Below the pieces are notes generated by a model. It did not search any database. It had not been told where the DNA came from and worked only from the letters and a program-made list of their open reading frames with translations. A DNA stretch of 64,000 nucleotides from Podocnemis expansa (Eukaryota > Chordata > Testudines > Podocnemididae), in assembly GCA_007922195.1 (NCBI GenBank), contig ML681963.1, positions 57,457,586-57,521,585 of the forward strand, in the 5' to 3' direction. Within the stretch, counting starts at the first letter, position 1. Each line of letters begins with the position of its first letter. Shown here one piece after another: positions 57,694 through 64,000 of the stretch. The translations under genes and the position numbers were made by a program.

Positions 57694-58474
57694 TGAGCAT
57701 GCAGGGTATCCTGAGGCATCCAGGTGCAGTGGGAAAACATGGTAGCTGAGCTGTAGCTTCATGAGCACCAGAGCCGTAACTACGGTGGAACGAATTAGGC
57801 TTTTCCCCAGGCGCGCCGGACTGGCTCCATTGAGCCGCTCCATTAAAGGGCATGTTTTGTGCCACTGGCCCCAAGGGCCGCTAATTGCAAGGAACGTGCT
57901 GAAACAGAGAGTTATGGCTCTGCTGAGCACACAGGACGCTCTACCCCCACCATTTAGACTAGGAGCAGCTGGGTGTTGTCTGCCTTGTATTTTAAAGACT
58001 GAATCCCACTTCTGATTCCTTGGTAGGAACAATAGTTCTACTGCCTTCCAGCTTGACACGTGGTCCTTGGCAGAGATCCTCCAATCCAGCCCCCCTACAG
58101 CAGCAGGTTTGGAGAATAGCTGCTCTTTATGAATGAAATCCAGCAGAGTTATGAATTAGAGATCAGAAGCTGGGTGGATTCTGCAGGACACAGAGGGTTA
58201 TCGCTTTTGGAGCACTCTGCCTGCAGTATCTAATCCTTCCTCTGAGTCATTAATCTGGTGAAAGCCTCCATGGGAGGGGAAGCTACTCTGACCTTTCATG
58301 TGGTTAGTATGCTTTCCTGGTCAGTATTCCTTCAGAATGGCATTTGAAGCTGCTGTGGACGGGCTATAGCACTGGTTTAGAGAGCAGGACAAACTGCAGT
58401 CAACTGCAGAAGGGAGAAAGGGGAAAAAAAGAAAAAAGGAGGAAACCCCATCTTGTAGTACTCTGGGCTATCTG
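57694..58474. other. Unresolved non-coding stretch
   Basis: A 156-codon minus-strand frame (57,589-58,059) runs over the hAT end and tandem duplication and shows no domain. Nothing else was recognised. Confidence 0.4.
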
Positions 58475-58622
58475 TCTATAACCCTTCTGCCAGGCCAAGA
58501 CAGCAGCAGCAAAGGGCCAGGTTCTATATTTAGGGATTCCTAACAATATTACAGCACCAAGTGGCTCGAGCCACCACCCAGTCTCCGGGGAAATCACACA
58601 CTATTCCCTGGGCACTCTAAAG

Positions 58623-58840
58623 CAGTGTTTCCCAACCAGTGTGCCACAGCACACAGGTGTGCCATCAGGTCTGAGCAAGTGTGCCACAAAATTTTTTGAA
58701 AAACTACTCAAAGAGCTCTGGATTGGCTCATTAGCTCATGAATATTCATGAGTTCATTTGGAAAGTATATGGTGGTGTGCCTCAAATTAATTAAAGGTAG
58801 CAAGGTGTGCCATGACAGAGAAAATTTTTGGGAACCACTG
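58623..58840. mobile_element. hAT element inserted in the gypsy LTR
   Basis: The 218-bp element starts CAGTGTTTCCCAACC and ends TTGGGAACCACTG. Flanks CTCTAAAG (58,615-58,622) and CTCTAGAG (58,841-58,848) form an 8-bp duplication with one change. GTGTGCCA words recur. Joining its flanks restores the LTR order seen in the solo copy, which confirms both calls. Confidence 0.9.
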
Positions 58841-59139
58841 CTCTAGAGGGCAATCCTTCCCCTCTTGCAAGCATGATTTTGAGTGTAGTGCATAAAAATT
58901 TTAATAATAACGTAAAGAGAATATATGAAGACAATATCAAAACCAGTATTGATTTGGGGAAACTGTGCAGTGCACAATTCTCACAAAACCCAATAAGCAG
59001 AACTCACCCCACCCCAGTGTATGTAGTGTTTGTCCTTCACTTTTCCATTACCCGCATACTGACCATCATAATTTTAGGATCCCCCTCTCATTGGGGAGAC
59101 CCTCAGCCAGCCCCTTCCAGTTGTCTTCTCCCACCTTGG

Positions 59140-59400
59140 GGTCTGCTGGTGCTGTCCCCTGACCACTTGCACCATCCTCTGGCTAATCGCATCATCCACT
59201 GGTGCCATCTGCTGTCTGCTTGCACTATCTGCTGGCACAGCCCACAGGTCACTCACACCTTCCACTAGTGCCACCCACTGGCTGCTCACACCATCTGCTG
59301 ATGGCTCGCACCACACACTGGTCACTCATACCTTCCACTGGTGCCATCCAGTTTCCACTTGTTCCATCTGCTGGCCCATCCACTCACACTGTCTGCTTAC
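59140..59400 (-). repeat. Degenerate minisatellite inside the gypsy 3' LTR
   Basis: Words such as CCACTGGTGCCA, ATCTGCTGG and TCACACCATC recur loosely. The complement matches the array at 37,440-37,660 in the solo LTR. Plus-strand frames here are composition artefacts. Confidence 0.7.
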
Positions 59401-59675
59401 AGAATGCTCTCCTGGCTCAACTTCTGCTGAGCCTCAGTCAGCTTTTTAGTGATTTCAGCTTGTAGAGAGATTAACCCTCAAGTGATCTCAGCTCCAGACT
59501 TCAGCTTTTAGGACACCACAGAGGCATGTCCCTGATCAGAAAAACAAAAGACTCCACAAGCATCATTAAGTCTATCTTCTAACAGTGGGAGGGGAATTAG
59601 GCATTGCCTACAACACAGTTCTTCAGCAAAGCTGATGCCACCCCTCCCTCCTTTCTTTTGGTACTATAAAATAGG

Positions 59676-59830
59676 GTTCCAAAGTGGGGACTGTGTTAGT
59701 CTAGTCCAGCAAAATGAACAAGGAGCCTGGTGGCACTTTTAAAGACTAACAAATTTATTTATTGCATGAGCTTCTGTGGGAGACAATCCCACTTCATCCA
59801 CACTTCTGTTTTGCTGAAGGTGACTTTTTT
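59676..59830 (+). repeat. SINE-like 'AAGGAGTC' repeat in the gypsy LTR
   Basis: GTTCCAAAGTGGGGACTGTG, TTAGTCTAGTCCAGCAAAAT, CAAGGAGCCTGGTGGCACTT, AAGACTAACAAATTTATTTA, TTGCATGAGCTTCTGTGGG and CCCACTTCATCCACAC give the family in full forward order. The 3' border is approximate. This is the most complete single (non-foldback) copy in the window. Confidence 0.7.
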
Positions 59831-60112
59831 TTCAGAGCAGGCTAAACACAGTTTATACAGTCAAAGGGTAGCATGTAATGAAAAAAAAGTTTCATTTTCC
59901 CCTTCAGTTAAAACACAGGGATTTGTAACCCAAGCCAGCCACACATACTATTTCCCATCATGCTTAGCACCTGGGTGGGTTCATCCATATCCAGTGCAAT
60001 TATGCTATGTATTTAATTGTACTCATACAAATACAGAGCCCATGCAAATAAGATGCCCCTCCCTTTTATCGCTAAGCAAGAGAAGTGCCTAGTGCTCTAG
60101 ACCTTGCTTACA

Positions 60113-60126
60113 TCCTGCCCCCAGCC
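60113..60126 (-). other. Polypurine tract of the gypsy element
   Basis: On the minus strand GGCTGGGGGCAGGA lies directly before the LTR start TGTAAGC. Its position between the pol end and the LTR is where plus-strand DNA priming occurs in LTR retrotransposons. Confidence 0.7.
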
Positions 60127-60165
60127 AAGAATTTGTCATCCTGGAAAATCATGCTCCAGATTATT

Positions 60166-60549
60166 CTATCCACATGAGTTCTCCTCAAAGGGTTTGAGGA
60201 AATCTACAATGACTGCCACAAGTCTATGTGTTAGACGTATTACTTCCTCACTATTTATCAGCGGTGCATCATAAGTCAAACTGTTAACTGGGTTTATAAC
60301 TCTGTCACACCTACAGAGTCTGGGTCTGTCAGCAACTGTGGGGACTTCCTCTTGGGCCAAGCCTGGTGAGTGTTCCTCATTGGATCCCTCAGCTATAGGC
60401 AGTGGCTCCTGCATTTCTTGTTTTAGTTCTGGCGGACCCAAAGCACCAGAGACACCAGCGACCTGGGTATCACTACTGCCTGGTAGCCTATCTGCATTAT
60501 TAGCTGTCTGTTGTAGGTCCCCAAGGTCGGAGAATGCTGGATGAGTCAC
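60166..60549 (-). pseudogene. Gypsy pol C-terminal tail, last part
   Basis: The 127-residue minus frame ends RRL..DFLKPFEENSCG-like text just before the polypurine tract. It contains DRPRLCRCDRVINPVNSLTY and SEEVIRLTHRLVAVIVDF. In related elements this arginine-rich, then LTYD-containing tail closes pol after the chromodomain-like region. The frame is open over 384 bp but has lost its connection to the integrase part through frameshifts. The Met at 60,549 is not a real start. Confidence 0.65.
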
Positions 60550-60681
60550 TGCAGTGTACTGTGTGGGTGCTGTTGTTAGTGTGGGTGGCTCAGCAGCAGG
60601 TCTGAATGCTTAAGCCAAGGGGTTGAAGACTGCGAAATTGGAACTCTCACTGAGTTCCTTTAATCAGGCCTGGGATCTGGT

Positions 60682-61075
60682 CTACAACATGTAGTATACT
60701 GCTGGAGTATCTTCTTCTTCAGACTCACCTTCAGATATGCCCAGCAAAGATAGGTTAACCCCTGAGGTCCTATTGCTTGCAATGTGTGGTGGAATTGGCT
60801 CAGAGCATCTGTTTTGCCTTAGCCCCATCATGTGGTCTTTTCCACCAGGGGCACCTACTAACTCTCCCACAGATAGTAAGAGGTTCCTATGTATTGTCTT
60901 CAGTTATCCTGACCCTGCCTCAGGTCTAGTCTTGTAAATCAGCAGATCGCCCAGCTTTCCCCCTACCAGATAAGGCATTGCCTTCCGTTGGTCAGCTATC
61001 TTGTGTTTGCCAGGAACACCCAAGTTGCATGACAGTACTCTGTCTCCTGACTGGAGATATTGTGACTGCATCCTA
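60682..61075 (-). pseudogene. Gypsy pol, post-integrase region
   Basis: Minus-strand text includes SGDRVLSCNLGVPGKHK, LGDLLIYKTRPE and LKTIHRNLLLSVGEL. This GDRVL...GKHK...W.. pattern, followed by a VY.(V/I)RPE and a T(L/I)HRN(L)LLP block, is the SH3-like/GPY-F-type region found after the integrase core in Ty3/gypsy elements. An in-frame stop precedes the LKTIHRN block. The frame continues in the same phase across the MITE insertion at 61,076 once one CTA copy is discounted. After HRNLLL an acidic stretch (EGESEEEDT) follows. Confidence 0.8.
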
Positions 61076-61740
61076 GGCTGTGTTCACACAGCCCTCTTAT
61101 TTCGAAACAACAGAGGTTGTTTCGAAATAAGATTTAGGCTGTTCACACGACGCACGGTTGTTACGAAACAACGGACGCCGTTGTTTCGAAACAACCATGT
61201 TGTTTTGAAACAAGTTAAACCTAGTCCGTGGGCAAAACAACGTTGTTTCGCCACGGTTGTTTTGAAACAATGCCGTCTGAACGTGTTGTTTCAGAACACG
61301 ATGTTCCGAAACAACAGTTCAAGGTGTGCCCCCTCAGCACCCTGGCTAGGGTGCAGGCACCTGGCGGGGCTGCAGGCACCAGCGGGGTTCAGCACTGCCG
61401 GGCGCTGCTCCCCGCCGGTGCTTGCACACCTGAGCTGCAGGCACCGGCGGGGTTCAGCGCTGCCCAGCGACCGCGGGAGGTTTGGGGGCAGACCGGGCTT
61501 TAAGCCCGTGGGGAGCAGTGCCGGGCAGCGCTGAACCCCGCCGGTGCCTGCAGCCCCCTGCAGAAGTGAAATAGCAAGTTCATAGTATGAACCTGCTATT
61601 TCGTTTCCGCCTTTTTTCCTTATTTCGAATTAACATTTGGTTAATTCGAAATAAGTTGTTCCGAAATAAGCGTTATTTCCATATACGGTTGTTGCGAAAC
61701 AACCGTATATCGAAATAACTGGCTGTGTGAGAACACAGCC
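61076..61740. mobile_element. Harbinger-like MITE, palindrome-rich family, copy 4 with GC-rich insert
   Basis: The 665-bp element starts GGCTGTGTTCACACAGCC and ends TGTGTGAGAACACAGCC, flanked by CTA at 61,073-61,075 and 61,741-61,743. The left part has TTGTTTCGAAACAA and TTGTTTTGAAACAA words and the right part AATTCGAAATAAG and GGTTGTTGCGAAACAACC. Unlike copies 1 to 3 it carries about 240 bp of GC-rich DNA (61,320-61,560) with a 32-bp perfect hairpin. The plus-strand frame of 177 codons crossing it is an artefact. It interrupts gypsy pol. Confidence 0.9.
61320..61565. repeat. GC-rich block with 32-bp perfect inverted repeat
   Basis: Arms 61,434-61,465 and 61,523-61,554 are exact complements (GCTGCAGGCACCGGCGGGGT onward). 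A third, diverged GGCACCAGCGGGGTTCAGCA copy lies at 61,375. The block sits in the middle of MITE copy 4 and has no counterpart in the shorter copies. Confidence 0.85.
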
Positions 61741-61744
61741 CTAG

Positions 61745-62607
61745 TGTCATACTGATACTTGTTTCTATCTGAGTTTTTATGTGCAGTCGCTGTAGCTAAG
61801 CAATACACATCCTGCAGCTTTTCTTTCAGTCATGAAAGATATTGTTGATGTGTCTCATAGCTATCCCCATCCTCAAATGCACCAAAACACAAGTCTGTGG
61901 GTAATCTTGGTTCTTGTCTAAACATGAAAAGATAGGGGGTGACACCTGTAGCTTCAGTTTTTTTGTAAAGTTGTAGTCATGCACCAAAAACACTGTAAGC
62001 TGACTCCAGTTTGCCTTTTGTAAAGTATGCAGAATATCCAACAAAGGTTGATTAAATCACTCTGGCTGAAGGTCTCCTTGTGGGTAGTAAGGCATCTTCT
62101 TGGATTTCTTAATTTCAACCATCCTCAGCACTTCCTTCAGGAAGTGACTCTCAAAGTCCCATCACTGGTCAGAATGTATCCAAACTGAGAGTCTATACAC
62201 TGAAAAATATTTTCCCCACAATACTCAGGCAACAGTAGTAGCCTTCTGGTCACATGTGGGGTAGGCCTGTGCATAACATGTAAAATTATGTGTCACCACT
62301 ATGATGTTCCCCATATTCTCTCTACTTCCAAAGACAAAAAGTCAATGCATACCATATCCAGTGGCTTGCTCCTGGTGATATTTTTCAAATATGCTGCTCT
62401 AGTGGACAAAGTTTTCCATTGTACACACTGAGCACAGAACTCACATTTCTGGCATACATCTTCAGCCATCCAGAACAAATAGAACCTACTACAAATGAGC
62501 TCTAATCTTCTTTCCATTTCCAGATGCCCAAAGCCACCATGCAAGGCCCTCATAGCCAAGGCTCTGAACTCTTTGGGTAACACCAATTGTATCCGTTGCT
62601 TCTGCAA
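61745..62607 (-). pseudogene. Gypsy integrase (zinc-binding and core domains), broken
   Basis: The first frame (62,299-62,607, 102 residues) has the H2C2 zinc-binding motif, H23, H28, C55 and C58, in LHGGFGHLEMERR and KCEFCAQC, followed by DMVCIDF with the first catalytic Asp (D89). A frameshift near 62,300 ends it. In another phase the minus strand continues with HNFTCYAQAYPT, then IHSDQ with the second Asp near 62,170, then DFESHFLKEVLRMVEIKKS and a YYPQGD...PE segment with the expected third catalytic Glu, where a stop follows. LLDILHTLQKANWSQ and VHDYN close the core near 61,950. Family role: strand transfer of element DNA into the genome. Stops and the frameshift make this copy dead. Confidence 0.9.
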
Positions 62608-63208
62608 GGGGTCCGTGGTGACCTGGAAAGCACACCCTGAATCAATTTGTTTGCCTCATTCTCTCAAAAGTAGTTTGCAGTCAAAGGTAGATGGAACCAT
62701 TGTAGCAGGGTTCTGCCTCTCCCTTTTGGCAAGTAGTACATTGTGAATGTCAGCTTCTTGCATCTGAGCTTATTGCCAGTCGCCAGCACTGAGCTTGGGC
62801 AACTGAGACTGGTCTAATATGATATAATCCACTGAGACAGGTGGCACACTTTCAGGAGGCAAGTGTAGAGTTTCTGCCACAGAACCATGAGGGCTCCCCT
62901 GGTCCTCCAGCTCTTGAGAATTCCCACTTCAAATAGCTTTCACTCCACCCGTAGGAATCACTGTGGGGTACAATGCTTGTGGACATTGTGATAATGGATC
63001 CTCATCTACACTGTTTCTCCCAGATTTGGACTAGATGTTGAACTTAGAGTTGGCCAGTACGGCTACCCATCTTTGTCTGGTAGCATCCAGCTTGGCACTT
63101 GTCAACACATAAGTCAATGGTGTTGCCCGTCCATACCTGAAATTGGGCACATGCTCAAAACTCCTCAGCGATGGCCCATTTCAAAGCCAAGAATTCCAGC
63201 TTTGTGTT
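62608..63208 (-). pseudogene. Gypsy RNase H C-terminal part and linker, broken
   Basis: At the upstream end the minus strand reads KLEFLALKWAI near 63,200-63,170, a hallmark of Ty3/gypsy RNase H, then changes phase and gives ANSKFNI near 63,050 in place of the usual ANYNF(S/N)I, followed by the SGRNSVDEDPLSQ linker. Stops and phase shifts are several. The first catalytic residues lie upstream of the truncation and are absent. The region then runs into the integrase frame starting at 62,607 through a poorly conserved linker. Confidence 0.75.
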
Positions 63209-63411
63209 CCTGGGAAATGTGAGGATACAACAGACAAAGCCAATACAAATAAAGAGAATAACACAGAGGTTTACAAGCAAAGGCTGGAACAAGAAAAGTG
63301 AGTTCCAAAGCTTATTCATTTGGCTTGATTCTCACTCACTCTAAAGCCTCTTGGGCAGGAAAAGGGACTTGTAAGTAGACATTAACATGAAAGTGCCTTC
63401 ACATAAATGAA
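63209..63411. other. Unresolved non-coding stretch
   Basis: Homology to gypsy stops here, and nothing else was recognised. Confidence 0.35.
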
Positions 63412-63510
63412 CAAACAAGGAGTTCTGCGGCACTTAAAGACTAACAACTTTATTTATTGCATGAGTTTTTGGGAGAGGAAATCTCACTTTATCAGAAATG
63501 GGAACTGAGT
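63412..63510 (+). repeat. SINE-like 'AAGGAGTC' repeat, partial
   Basis: AACAAACAAGGAGTTCTGCGG, CACTTAAAGACTAACAACTT, TATTTATTGCATGAGTTTTT and CTCACTTTATCAGA match the family from its middle to 3' part. Confidence 0.65.
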
Positions 63511-64000
63511 CCATTATCTGTGTGGGAAAAGCTACAAAGGTTAATGAGAATTGATTACCTTTCTACAGTTAAGAAGAAGGAGGACAGACATGAGATCCTT
63601 TCCAGTATTCAAATGAACACTTGTGGAAAGTTCTTTGTAACAGTCACCCTTCTGTGGTCACCAGCCACCACCCTGATGGACAGGTGACAGGTGAAACACA
63701 AGAGGAGTGGAGAGAGCACTGGTTCAGACAATCACTCCAAAGTGCTGTTTCTTGCAACCTAGAAAGGAGACTCTACAACATGCTTGAAATTGTACTACAT
63801 AAAGGCTGTGTTCTTGTCCAGTGTCACAAGCCTGGGCTGCAGATGAATGGGGAATTTGCAAGGAGAACCCAGGGTGCACGGCAGGGGGCAGGATTCAGCA
63901 GGTTGTGCTCTTTGCTTTGAACCAGCAGTAATGAAGTCATGTTCCAGGATGGTGCCAAGAAGTCATATGCAGATGAATCCACACTTGAGACCTTATGACC
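63511..64000. other. Unresolved non-coding stretch
   Basis: Frames of 76 and 99 codons overlap near 63,457-63,920 without a domain. Nothing else was recognised. Confidence 0.35.

Larger units (their letters stand above)
58475..60112 (-). repeat. 3' LTR of the gypsy element, with two insertions
   Basis: Begins (minus strand) TGTAAGCAAGG next to the polypurine tract and ends GGCAGAAGGGTTATA at about 58,475-58,479. Excluding the hAT and SINE-like insertions it is about 1.24 kb, close to the 1.22-kb solo LTR at 36,897. Collinear blocks: ATTTGCATGGG, the 59,140-59,400 minisatellite, ACTACACTCA, GTGCCCAGGGAA and ATATAGAACCTGGC. The exact 3' border is uncertain by a few bases. Confidence 0.8.
58475..63208 (-). 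mobile_element. Ty3/gypsy LTR retrotransposon remnant
   Basis: On the minus strand the order is RNase H, integrase zinc-binding and core domains, pol tail, polypurine tract, 3' LTR. It is cut off inside RNase H near 63,208, with no 5' LTR, gag, protease or reverse transcriptase. Three later insertions interrupt it: a hAT (58,623-58,840) and a SINE-like repeat (59,676-59,830) in the LTR, and a MITE (61,076-61,740) in pol. Frameshifts and stops make it inactive. The solo LTR at 36,897 is from the same family. Confidence 0.85.

Noticed and set aside
57589..58059. 156-codon minus-strand frame
   Set aside because: It includes the hAT end and the tandem duplication; the repeated residues come from the 38-bp duplication.
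61001..61534. 177-codon plus-strand open frame
   Set aside because: It crosses from gypsy pol (antisense) into MITE copy 4 and its GC-rich block; it is a translation of repeat DNA.

Overview
This is eukaryotic, vertebrate DNA, and no intact host protein-coding gene can be supported in it. Open frames are short and carry no recognisable host domain. The resolvable content is layered mobile-element debris. The repeat mix points to a sauropsid, most likely a cryptodiran turtle; a soft-shelled or related lineage is only a guess. It includes CR1 LINEs with ATTCTATG tails, PIF/Harbinger-like MITEs with GGCTATGTCTACACT-type ends, many short hAT elements with 8-bp target duplications, a Ty3/gypsy element with its own solo LTR, and a DIRS-like element. 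Family names come from remembered consensus sequences; no database search was possible.

Layout. 1-15,700 is mostly unresolved non-coding DNA with scattered old repeats (hAT at 3.5 kb, MIR-like SINEs at 6.8 and 12.6 kb, a CR1 tail at 12.2 kb, a foldback repeat at 6.2 kb). 15,993-16,378 is the first of four MITEs built from TTGTTTCGAAACAA-type palindromes. 18.0 kb has a hAT inside a CR1 tail. 20 kb has LINE coding scraps. 25-30 kb has foldback repeats, a small hAT and a CR1 copy. 34,267-38,345 is a three-level nest: a solo gypsy LTR inside a MITE inside another MITE. 38.8-40.3 kb is an old CR1 broken by two different MITEs. 41.1-41.9 kb is a foldback repeat array with a MITE almost at the centre of an 88-bp perfect palindrome. 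46-47 kb has two hATs. 48,415-49,510 is the best preserved CR1, with most of the C-terminal reverse transcriptase readable. 50,820-55,580 is a decayed DIRS-like element with inverted termini and a gag-like zinc motif. 56,405-57,609 is a 1.2-kb hAT. 58,475-63,208 is a decayed Ty3/gypsy element on the minus strand: RNase H, integrase, pol tail, polypurine tract and 3' LTR, itself interrupted by a hAT, a SINE-like repeat and a MITE.

How the parts relate. The elements record an order of events rather than a pathway: gypsy and old CR1 copies were present first, and hAT, SINE-like and Harbinger-like elements then inserted into them, leaving target duplications that can still be read. All coding remnants are broken. 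I found no new functional system; the most informative parts are the nested insertions, the DIRS-like element and the palindrome-rich MITEs.
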